Made by a program: the position numbers and the translations under genes. A stretch of DNA of 24,520 bases from an uncultured Ruminococcus sp. (GTDB taxonomy: Bacteria > Bacillota > Clostridia > Oscillospirales > Ruminococcaceae). Under the pieces are notes generated by a model. The model had not been told where the DNA came from. It did no database searches and saw only the letters and a list, made by a program, of their open reading frames with translations. Below, one piece after another: positions 8,554 to 15,332 of this stretch; positions within the stretch are counted from its first letter, which is position 1; each line of letters starts with the position of its first letter. The stretch is from NCBI GenBank assembly GCA_902464115.1, contig CABQIF010000018.1, positions 1 through 24,520 of the forward strand, given 5' to 3'.

Positions 8554-8972
8554 GTTTCTGGTTCTCCTTTCCAATTTGCAACTTCTGCAAGTGTAATACC
8601 ATCCAAATATGCATTGATTACACCGGACAATCCTTTCCAGATGGGCAGCACCTGACAGGAATCTGCTGTTTCGCAGATGGGTGCTCCCTGTACAATACAG
8701 GTGACCGGTTCAATGGACTCTTCTACTGCTCTTAAAATTTCCCCGACACAATACGCCTCCGGCTTTCTGGAAAGCCGATAGCCGCCGCCTTTTCCGCTGG
8801 CAGATTCCACCAAGTGTTGTTTGGAAAGTGCCGTTGTAATGCGTTCCAAGTATTTCAGGGAAACATTTACTTCCATAGAAATAATTTTTAACGGAATGAA
8901 TGAGCCGTCTGCATGCTGTGCCAGATACATCATCAGCTTCAAAGCATACCGTCCTTTTGTGGAGATAATCAT
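8550..8972 (-). CDS. Rrf2-family Fe-S regulator, IscR-like
   Basis: A 140-residue winged-helix Rrf2 protein starting MIISTKGRYALKLMMYLA. The recognition-helix region is about 36-52, and the wing GKGGGYRLSR is at 60-69. Three cysteines at 92, 100 and 106 correspond to the [2Fe-2S] ligands of E. coli IscR (92, 98, 104), with a slightly longer first gap. It is the first gene of the SUF operon and is translationally coupled to sufC. By analogy it should sense Fe-S status and repress its own operon when clusters are sufficient. A palindrome over the promoter -35 (9027-9045) is the likely target. It could be named IscR or SufR; the sequence alone does not decide. Confidence 0.9.
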   Translation of the reverse strand: MIISTKGRYALKLMMYLAQHADGSFIPLKIISMEVNVSLKYLERITTALSKQHLVESASGKGGGYRLSRKPEAYCVGEILRAVEESIEPVTCIVQGAPICETADSCQVLPIWKGLSGVINAYLDGITLAEVANWKGEPET

Positions 8973-9011
8973 ATTGCTACCTACACCTTACCTTTCGGTT
9001 TCCTGCCACTC

Positions 9012-9040
9012 ATTATACACCAACTCCCCTACTGTGTCAA
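9012..9040 (-). promoter_or_regulatory. Sigma-A promoter of the SUF operon
   Basis: On the minus strand -35 TTGACA (9035-9040) and -10 TATAAT (9012-9017) are both perfect, with a 17-bp spacer. The predicted start near 9005 leaves a leader of about 33 nt before ATG 8972. A promoter this strong makes sense for an operon held down by a repressor. Confidence 0.88.
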
Positions 9041-9045
9041 TAGGG
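9027..9045. promoter_or_regulatory. Putative IscR-like operator over the SUF -35
   Basis: CCCTACTGTGTCAATAGGG is a 19-bp interrupted palindrome: outer arms CCCTA/TAGGG are perfect, and 7 of 9 position pairs match in total. It covers the whole -35 hexamer and adjoining spacer, where a bound dimer would block RNA polymerase. The first gene of the operon encodes an Rrf2 regulator, so autoregulation is the natural inference. I cannot say that it matches a published motif. Confidence 0.6.
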
Positions 9046-9118
9046 TTTAGCGGCATTCACAAAAAGTTATCTGCATTTTTATTTTTGGGCAATTTCTCCT
9101 TTTTGATACATCCACCAC

Positions 9119-9176
9119 AAAAAAAGCAGAAAAGAGAGCAACAGAACTGCGTTTTTCAGCTCCATTGCTCTCTTTT
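9119..9176 (-). terminator. Terminator of the glycogen operon
   Basis: A very long hairpin with 20-nt arms (9130-9149 and 9157-9176), 7-nt loop and a few G/U wobbles favourable only in the minus-strand RNA. After a short CTGC linker comes a run of seven U residues (9119-9125 complement). It lies about 10 bp beyond the glgA stop. Confidence 0.9.
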
Positions 9177-9187
9177 CAAGATCAAAT

Positions 9188-10609
9188 TTAATTCTGTCCG
9201 GTAATTTCCTGATACAAATCCAAGTAATCCTTTGCGGAACGATTCCAGCTAAAATCACAGAGCATGGCACGTTTCACCAATGCATTCCACTTTCGCTTTT
9301 CCTGATACAATGCACACGCACGCTTCACAGCGTCCAGCATATCCATTGCGTCATAAGTCTTGAACGTAAAGCCGTTTCCGCCAATCGTTCCAGCATCGGT
9401 TACCGTATCTTTCAAGCCGCCTGTTTCCCGTACAATCGGAATCGTTCCGTACCGCATGGCAACCATCTGTGCCAAACCGCACGGTTCATTCTGGGATGGC
9501 ATGAGGAAAATGTCTGCTCCGGCATAGATTCGCTTCGCCATTTGCGGCAAAAAGCCAATGTGTACGGAAACCTGCTCCGGATGCTGTAACTGCATCTCCC
9601 TGAAAAAGTCCTCGAAAATCTTTTCTCCGCTGCCCAAGATGACAAATCGGCAGCCCAGTTCTAACATTTCCTGAAATGCATACTGAATCAGATGAATGCC
9701 CTTGTGAGCGACAAACCGAGTTACAATGCCAATCACTGGCTGACCATTGTCTTCCCACTTCATTTCTTCCAGCAAATCAGTTTTGCAGGCTTTCTTTCCG
9801 GTTCTGCGGTTGACCTGATAATGTTCTTTGATGTCTGGGTCTGTTTCGGGATTGTACAAATCCACATCGATTCCGTTCAAAATGCCACGAACGCCATCCT
9901 GTCGGCGAACTAGTTCTCGATCCATTCCATAAGAAAACCACGGGTCTAAAATTTCCTTTGCATAAGTCGGGCTGACAGTTGTCACACAATCTGCGGTTTC
10001 AATCGCACCTTTCATCAGGTTGACGCAGCCGTCATAATCCAGCAAGTTGGTGTAATAAGTTGGAATGCCCATCAATTCGGAAATGATTTCCTTTCCATAA
10101 ACGCCCTGATACTGAATGTTGTGAATGGTGTAAATCGTCTTGATTTTCTCATAGCCCTGCCGATATTTATAGAAAATATCATAATAGACCGGAATCATTG
10201 CTGTCTGCCAATCGTTGCAATGAATCAAGTCCGGAAAGAATGCAATTTCGGACAACAGTTCTAATACCGCTCTGGAAAAGAAAATAAACCGCTCCGCATC
10301 GTCATAAAAGCCATACATTCCATCCCGCATAAAATAATAAGGATTGTCCAGCAAGTAATAGATCACACCATTTCTCTGAATGGTATAAACGCCGCAGTAT
10401 TGTTTTCTCCATCCGATCTCTACATCAAAATCCTTTAAAAAGGTCATTTGATTGCGAACAGCGGGCTTTACGCTCCGGTAAAGTGGCAGTACAACTCTAC
10501 AATCGCACTGCTGTTGTACCATTGCCTTCGGCAACGCACCCATCACATCTGCCAGTCCGCCAGATGCGGCAAACGGCAATGCTTCACTGGCTGCATATAA
10601 AATTTTCAA
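9188..10609 (-). CDS. glgA: Glycogen synthase GlgA
   Basis: A 473-residue GT5 ADP-glucose-dependent starch/glycogen synthase that extends alpha-1,4-glucan chains. The N-terminus MKILYAASEALPF...GGLADVMGALPKA and the C-terminal PSQNEPCGLAQMVAMRYGTIPIVRETGGL are family hallmarks; length is normal. The start is a TTG at 10609, as the conserved N-terminus begins exactly there, the next Met is 22 codons in, and GAGGA lies about 9 nt upstream. The usual Lys of the KxGGL loop (Lys15 in E. coli) is Ala here (AASGGL). It is the last gene of the glg operon, with a hairpin-bearing gap of 120 bp after glgD. Confidence 0.95.
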   Translation of the reverse strand: MKILYAASEALPFAASGGLADVMGALPKAMVQQQCDCRVVLPLYRSVKPAVRNQMTFLKDFDVEIGWRKQYCGVYTIQRNGVIYYLLDNPYYFMRDGMYGFYDDAERFIFFSRAVLELLSEIAFFPDLIHCNDWQTAMIPVYYDIFYKYRQGYEKIKTIYTIHNIQYQGVYGKEIISELMGIPTYYTNLLDYDGCVNLMKGAIETADCVTTVSPTYAKEILDPWFSYGMDRELVRRQDGVRGILNGIDVDLYNPETDPDIKEHYQVNRRTGKKACKTDLLEEMKWEDNGQPVIGIVTRFVAHKGIHLIQYAFQEMLELGCRFVILGSGEKIFEDFFREMQLQHPEQVSVHIGFLPQMAKRIYAGADIFLMPSQNEPCGLAQMVAMRYGTIPIVRETGGLKDTVTDAGTIGGNGFTFKTYDAMDMLDAVKRACALYQEKRKWNALVKRAMLCDFSWNRSAKDYLDLYQEITGQN

Positions 10610-10660
10610 TCGTTCTCATCCTCTCCGTATATTCGTTGCAATCGGGGTATCATACAGAAT

Positions 10661-10695
10661 AGAAGCACTGCTGCTCTCTGCAAGACAGTGCTTCT
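10661..10695 (-). terminator. Hairpin between glgD and glgA
   Basis: Perfect 10-nt arms AGAAGCACTG / CAGTGCTTCT enclose a 15-nt loop in the 120-bp gap. The downstream minus-strand sequence ATTCTGTATG is only weakly U-rich, so it may be a leaky terminator or a stabilising or processing structure that sets glgA levels apart from glgBCD, rather than a full stop. Confidence 0.5.
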
Positions 10696-10729
10696 CTCTC
10701 ATCAATCTTTTTAATACAATCTATTTTTC

Positions 10730-11854
10730 TTAGATTTTTCCGTTTTTGCTCAGGTACAGCGGGAAATCATCCGAACCAGTCAGTACCTTATCACTGGAAA
10801 TGTCCACGTTCTTATCTGCAATGACACGTTCAATGTTGCACTTTTCGCCAACATGTGTGCCCTGCATCAAAACGCTGTTTTTTACAACGGCATCTTTTCC
10901 AATCCGAACACCACGGAACAGTACACAGTTTTCAACGCTGCCTTCAATCACACAGCCATCTGCAATCAGAGAATTCTTGACACTGGATTCCAAACCGTAT
11001 TTTACCGGTGCATTGTCGCCAACCTTGGTATAAATCGGAGCAGATTCTTGGAACAGACCTGCACGGGTATCTGCCTGCAACAAAGACAAGTTTGCCTGAT
11101 AATATGCTGCTAAGCCGTCAATCTTTGTAAATACGCCCTTGTGTTCATAGCCCTTGATGACAAATTCATCTTTTCTGCCTTGCAGTACATCTCTTACTAA
11201 GCTGTGCTGGCTCTTGCTGGCTGCTTCCTGTACGATCTTCTTCAGGAATTCTGTCCGCATGATAAACATTTCCAGAGAAACATTGCATTCTCCAGTAATT
11301 GCCGGTGTAATCAAAACTTCCTTAACGGTATGATTTTCATCTACACTAATCACATTGGTAGATGGATTCTTTTCCTTGCTGTAAAAGCCCTTGGAATAGA
11401 TGATGGTAATATCTGCTTCTGTATCAATATGCTGCTGCAAAGCGGCATTGAAGTCAATGTTGGTTACCACATCGCAGTTGGAAAGTACAACATATTCCGA
11501 CTTGGAATGTTCTACAAATTCCCGAACATTATTCAATGCTTCCAGTCTGCCCTGATAAATACCGCCGCCGACGTGGCTGAACGGTGGGAGCAGATGCAGA
11601 CCGCCAGTTTTACCAGTCAAGTCCCATTCTCTGCCAGAACCCAGATGATCCAGCAAAGAACCGTAGTTGGACTTTGTGATAACACCCACTTCTGAAATAC
11701 CGGAGTTTACCATGTTAGAAAGCGGAAAGTCAATCAGCCGATATCTTCCGCCGAACGGAATCGAACCCATTGTCCGCAGCTTTGTCAAATCAATGACATT
11801 GGTATCATTGATGCTGGCAAAAATCAAACCTAATACTTTATTGTTCATACCCAT
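10730..11854 (-). CDS. glgD: GlgD, non-catalytic-type ADP-glucose pyrophosphorylase subunit
   Basis: A 374-residue GlgC paralogue typical of Firmicutes. It keeps the fold blocks PFGGRYRLIDFPLSNMVNSG and, at the C-terminus, the left-handed beta-helix (VIEGSVENCVLFRGVRIGKDAVVKNSVLM). It has lost the nucleotide loop GGxGxRL (here FASINDTN), the GGDH motif (here LSNCDVV) and the FTEKP substrate motif, so it probably modulates GlgC in a hetero-oligomer rather than catalysing well itself. The frame opens at GTG 11863; ATG 11854 with GGCGGTGG upstream is preferred, and ATG 11848 is possible. It starts 14 bp after glgC. Confidence 0.92.
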   Translation of the reverse strand: MGMNNKVLGLIFASINDTNVIDLTKLRTMGSIPFGGRYRLIDFPLSNMVNSGISEVGVITKSNYGSLLDHLGSGREWDLTGKTGGLHLLPPFSHVGGGIYQGRLEALNNVREFVEHSKSEYVVLSNCDVVTNIDFNAALQQHIDTEADITIIYSKGFYSKEKNPSTNVISVDENHTVKEVLITPAITGECNVSLEMFIMRTEFLKKIVQEAASKSQHSLVRDVLQGRKDEFVIKGYEHKGVFTKIDGLAAYYQANLSLLQADTRAGLFQESAPIYTKVGDNAPVKYGLESSVKNSLIADGCVIEGSVENCVLFRGVRIGKDAVVKNSVLMQGTHVGEKCNIERVIADKNVDISSDKVLTGSDDFPLYLSKNGKI

Positions 11855-11868
11855 TTCTGCCACCGCCT

Positions 11869-13071
11869 TTATATATTCTCTGAAATAATCTGTTTCGGTT
11901 CAACTTCCTTGTTTTCCGAAACGGTAATATCGTGTCCCAGAACGGCGATTCCCCAATCGTCCCGATTTTCTACGGATTCTGGGCTCTTTCCGATTCTTGC
12001 ACCACTTTCGATCACACAATTTTCGCCGATGATGGCGTATTCTACAACAGCACCCTTTTTAATCGTTGTGCCCGGCATAATAATGCTGTACTTAACGGAT
12101 GCTCCTGCTTCAATCGTAACGCCTGCCGAAATGACAGAGAAGTCAACTGTTCCATCGACATTGCTGCCCTCGGTAATCATCGAGTTTTCAATGTGTGCGT
12201 TTTCTCCTACATACTGCGGTGGCATGTTGTTGTGTCTGGAATAAATCTTCCACTGTGGGTCATAGAGATCCAGCGGTACGCTTGGGCTGAGCAAATCCAT
12301 GTTTGCTTCCCACAAGCTATCCAGTGTCCCAACGTCCTTCCAATAGCCTTCAAATTCATAAGCGAACAGCCGTTCTTCATTTTTCAGCATGGACGGAATA
12401 ATGTCCTTACCGAAATCCTTTGAGCCAGTATTTGCGTTTTCGTTTTCAATCAAATATGCCTTTAATTTGCTCCAAGTAAAGATATAAATCCCCATGGATG
12501 CCAAAGTGGACTTTGGTTCTTTCGGCTTTTCTGTAAATTCTGTTACACGGCGATTTTCATCACAAGTCATGATACCGAACCGAGAAGCTTCTTCTTTCGG
12601 AACATCAATGACAGCAATCGTGCTTGCTGCATCATTTTCCACATGAAATTCAAGCATTTGGGAGTAATCCATCTTATAAATATGGTCGCCACCCAGTACA
12701 ATTACATATTCCGGGTCATAGCGTTCGATGAATGCCATATTCTGATAAATTGCATTTGCAGTGCCCTCATACCAAGAAGCACCTGCTGCGGTCTGATACG
12801 GCGGCAGAACATGCACACCACCGTGCATTTTATCCAAATCCCACGGCTGGCCGTTTCCAATATATTCATTCAGAACCAACGGCTGATACTGGGTCAGTAC
12901 ACCAACCGTATCTACACCGGAGTTGGTGCAGTTCGATAACGGGAAGTCAATAATACGATATTTTCCGCCGTAAGGAATTGCCGGCTTTGCCACTTTCTGT
13001 GTCAGTGCATATAGACGGCTGCCTTGACCGCCTGCCAGAAGCATGGCGACACACTTTTTCTTGATTTTCAT
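11869..13071 (-). CDS. glgC: Glucose-1-phosphate adenylyltransferase GlgC
   Basis: The committed step of glycogen synthesis: glucose-1-phosphate plus ATP gives ADP-glucose and pyrophosphate. The 400-residue protein has LLAGGQGSRL (nucleotide loop, about 13-20), KPAIPYGGKYRIIDFPLSNC, VLGGDHIYKMDY (catalytic Asp), EFTEKP (glucose-1-phosphate lysine) and GYWKDVGTLDSLWEAN, then a C-terminal beta-helix with hexapeptide repeats. ATG 13071 is preferred to 13092 because of a perfect AGGAGG 10 nt upstream. Its substrate-binding motifs are intact, in contrast to GlgD. Confidence 0.96.
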   Translation of the reverse strand: MKIKKKCVAMLLAGGQGSRLYALTQKVAKPAIPYGGKYRIIDFPLSNCTNSGVDTVGVLTQYQPLVLNEYIGNGQPWDLDKMHGGVHVLPPYQTAAGASWYEGTANAIYQNMAFIERYDPEYVIVLGGDHIYKMDYSQMLEFHVENDAASTIAVIDVPKEEASRFGIMTCDENRRVTEFTEKPKEPKSTLASMGIYIFTWSKLKAYLIENENANTGSKDFGKDIIPSMLKNEERLFAYEFEGYWKDVGTLDSLWEANMDLLSPSVPLDLYDPQWKIYSRHNNMPPQYVGENAHIENSMITEGSNVDGTVDFSVISAGVTIEAGASVKYSIIMPGTTIKKGAVVEYAIIGENCVIESGARIGKSPESVENRDDWGIAVLGHDITVSENKEVEPKQIISENI

Positions 13072-13111
13072 TGTTTGTATTCCTCCTAACAAAAGTGCTT
13101 GGATATGCTCA

Positions 13112-13135
13112 ATTCTATTGTAAATACAATAGAAT
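13112..13135. repeat. AT-rich palindrome between glgB and glgC
   Basis: Perfect 10-nt arms ATTCTATTGT / ACAATAGAAT around a 4-nt AAAT loop, lying in the 77-bp gap between glgB and glgC. There is no U-tract on either strand, so it is not a standard terminator. It could be an RNA hairpin affecting stability of the glgC message or a protein-binding site. Confidence 0.55.
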
Positions 13136-13148
13136 GCATCAGCTGAAT

Positions 13149-15140
13149 TCAGGGGTTTTGCTTTTTCTCTGCGGTTTCTGCGGATGAAGCAATGGATTTT
13201 ATTGCACGTCTGGCATGAATCTTTGTGGTTGTTCCCTTTCTGGTCAGACGCTTTTTGATGGGAACATGTTTCAGATAGACAACAGACAATGGCGCTAATG
13301 TCATTGAAATATGTTGTTCAAAACCATGCATGGGTTCTGCAATGGTGCGGAATGTTTTTTCTGAAACGCCGCTGCCGCCAAATACGGCATCGTCAGTATT
13401 AAAAATAAGCTCATATTTTCCTGCAAACGGAACGCCGATACAATAATCGTTCCGTAATACCGGACAGAAGTTGCAGACAACCATGACTTCATTGCCATCA
13501 TCATCAATCCGGCGGAATGCAATCACACTCTGCTGATAATCATCGTTGGAAATCCAGCTAAAGCCTTTCCAAGAATCATCATTTTGCCAAAGTGGTGCAT
13601 GCTCTAAGTAAAATTTGTTTAAAGCTTCTGAGAATAACAACATCTTCTGATGTTCGGGCTGGTCTAACAAATGCCAATCCAATTGTGTTTGATAATTCCA
13701 TTCGTTGACTTGTGCAAATTCCTGTCCCATAAACAACAGTTTTTTGCCCGGATGTGCCATCATATACGCTAAGAATGAACGATATGTTGCATATTGGTCG
13801 GTTTCGTTTCCCGACATCTTTTTCAACATGGAACATTTTCCATAGACAATCTCATCATGAGAAATTGGTAAAATATAATTTTCTGAGAAACAATAAAAGA
13901 ATGAGAACGTTAATTTATCATGGTTGAAAGAACGGTAAATGGGGTCTAAGGAAACATAGCTGAGCATATCATTCATCCAGCCCATGTTCCACTTGAAATT
14001 AAATCCCAAACCGCCAATATCGGTTGGCTTCGTAACCAATGGCCATGCAGTGGACTCTTCTGCAATCATCAAAACATCTGGGTTTCGGCTGAATACGGTT
14101 TCATTCAGTCGCCGCAGGAAGTCAACTGCCTCTAAGTTTTCATGTCCGCCGTAGACGTTTGGCCGCCATTCCTGCCGGTCATAATCCAAGTAGAGCATCG
14201 ATGCCACGGCATCTACTCGCAAGCCGTCTACGTGATAATCTTCTAACCAACTGCACGCACTGGAAATCAGGAACGAACAAACTTCGCCCTTTCCATAGTC
14301 AAATACCCGTGTACCCCAAGATTTGTGTTCCATTTTCAGTGGGTCGGTATATTCATAACAATAAGAACCATCGAATTCACAAAGTCCTGCGGCATCTTTC
14401 GGAAAATGAGCTGGAACCCAGTCCAGAATCACGCCAATGTTTGCCTGATGGAACAAATCCACCATCTTCCGGAAGTCATCTGGTGTGCCATGACGGGAGG
14501 TCGGTGCAAAATAACCGGTTACTTGATAGCCCCACGACCCATCAAACGGATACTCTGTTAATGGCATGAATTCCACATGCGTATAAGACATTTTTTTCAA
14601 ATACGGAATGATTTCCGTAGCAAATTTCAAATAACTCGGGAACTGTTCCCCTTCCTTGTGTTTCCAAGAGCCAAGATGCACTTCATAGATATTCATGGGT
14701 TCTTTGTATGGAATCCATTTTTTTCTCTGCTGCATCCATGCGGCATCTTCCCACTGATAACTGCTTTCAAACAACTTGGAAGCCGTGCCGGGACGGGTTT
14801 CAAAATGCACAGCATAAGGGTCGGATTTTTCAAGGATTTGTCCATTTTGTGTTTCGATACTGTATTTATAAAGGTCAAATTGCTTTAATTTTGGAATGAC
14901 AACTTCCCATACTGTATCTGAAATTTTTTCCATTGGATTTTGTGTGCGATCCCACTGGTTAAATGCTCCAATGACAGAAACGCTTTTTGCAGTCGGTGCC
15001 CAAACTCGAAACCGGTGGTAACTGCCCCTTCCTCGTTTAAAGGCATGTGCTCCGAAAAACTTTCCTGCTTCGGCGTTTTTTCCTTGGTGGAACAAATACA
15101 GCGGAAAATCATTTTCATTTGCTTTCGTTGTTGCCAGCAT
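13149..15140 (-). CDS. glgB: 1,4-alpha-glucan branching enzyme GlgB
   Basis: A 663-residue GH13 branching enzyme that makes alpha-1,6 branch points in glycogen. An N-terminal CBM48-like domain (YHRFRVWAPTAKSVSVIGAFNQWD) precedes the (beta/alpha)8 barrel. Catalytic residues are Asp310 in DGLRVDAVASM, Glu361 in IAEEST and Asp429 in ISHDE. The C-terminus carries about 35 extra Lys/Arg/Thr/Ala-rich residues, probably disordered. ATG 15140 is used instead of 15170 because GGAGG lies 7-8 nt before it. It is first in the glgB-glgC-glgD-glgA operon and has its own promoter, downstream of spoIIE on the same strand. Confidence 0.95.
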   Translation of the reverse strand: MLATTKANENDFPLYLFHQGKNAEAGKFFGAHAFKRGRGSYHRFRVWAPTAKSVSVIGAFNQWDRTQNPMEKISDTVWEVVIPKLKQFDLYKYSIETQNGQILEKSDPYAVHFETRPGTASKLFESSYQWEDAAWMQQRKKWIPYKEPMNIYEVHLGSWKHKEGEQFPSYLKFATEIIPYLKKMSYTHVEFMPLTEYPFDGSWGYQVTGYFAPTSRHGTPDDFRKMVDLFHQANIGVILDWVPAHFPKDAAGLCEFDGSYCYEYTDPLKMEHKSWGTRVFDYGKGEVCSFLISSACSWLEDYHVDGLRVDAVASMLYLDYDRQEWRPNVYGGHENLEAVDFLRRLNETVFSRNPDVLMIAEESTAWPLVTKPTDIGGLGFNFKWNMGWMNDMLSYVSLDPIYRSFNHDKLTFSFFYCFSENYILPISHDEIVYGKCSMLKKMSGNETDQYATYRSFLAYMMAHPGKKLLFMGQEFAQVNEWNYQTQLDWHLLDQPEHQKMLLFSEALNKFYLEHAPLWQNDDSWKGFSWISNDDYQQSVIAFRRIDDDGNEVMVVCNFCPVLRNDYCIGVPFAGKYELIFNTDDAVFGGSGVSEKTFRTIAEPMHGFEQHISMTLAPLSVVYLKHVPIKKRLTRKGTTTKIHARRAIKSIASSAETAEKKQNP

Positions 15141-15170
15141 GATGTGCCCTCCTTTTTTTCCGGTATTCAT

Positions 15171-15199
15171 ATTTTAACATATTTTGCGACAAGATTCAA
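15171..15199 (-). promoter_or_regulatory. Promoter of the glycogen operon with a Spo0A-box-like sequence
   Basis: Minus-strand -35 TTGAAT (15194-15199), 17-bp spacer and -10 TAAAAT (15171-15176). The spacer contains TTGTCGCAAA (15183-15192), a 9/10 match to the Spo0A core TTGTCGAAAA known from Bacillus. The hexamers are sub-optimal compared with the other promoters here, which fits a regulated promoter. Control by Spo0A is inference. Confidence 0.6.
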
Positions 15200-15247
15200 G
15201 AGTTTTTTGCCGTGTCATCTGATTTTTATACATCACGATAATTTCCA

Positions 15248-15284
15248 ACCGTTTTCTTTGTATAATTTGCACAAAGAAAACGGT
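15248..15284. repeat. Perfect 14-bp inverted repeat after spoIIE
   Basis: ACCGTTTTCTTTGT and its exact complement ACAAAGAAAACGGT flank a 9-nt loop, about 50 bp beyond the spoIIE stop and about 50 bp before the glgB promoter -35. It lacks a U-tract on either side, so it is an atypical terminator at best. Read-through from spoIIE into glgB therefore cannot be excluded. Confidence 0.6.
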
Positions 15285-15332
15285 ATAGGTGTTTCATGTT
15301 TCTGGTTATCTGTATGAAAAACTTGGGTAAAA

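Noticed and set aside
9079..9162. Possible 28-residue membrane peptide (MELKNAVLLLSFLLFLWW...) after glgA
   Set aside because: It starts inside the glgA terminator hairpin and runs over its U-tract; the hydrophobicity comes from the T-rich terminator sequence.
8973..9187. Riboswitch or small RNA gene in the SUF-glg gap
   Set aside because: The gap is accounted for by the SUF promoter/operator and the glg terminator; no conserved riboswitch core was recognised.
11932..12423. 163-codon plus-strand frame
   Set aside because: Antisense to glgC, whose conserved motifs cover the region.
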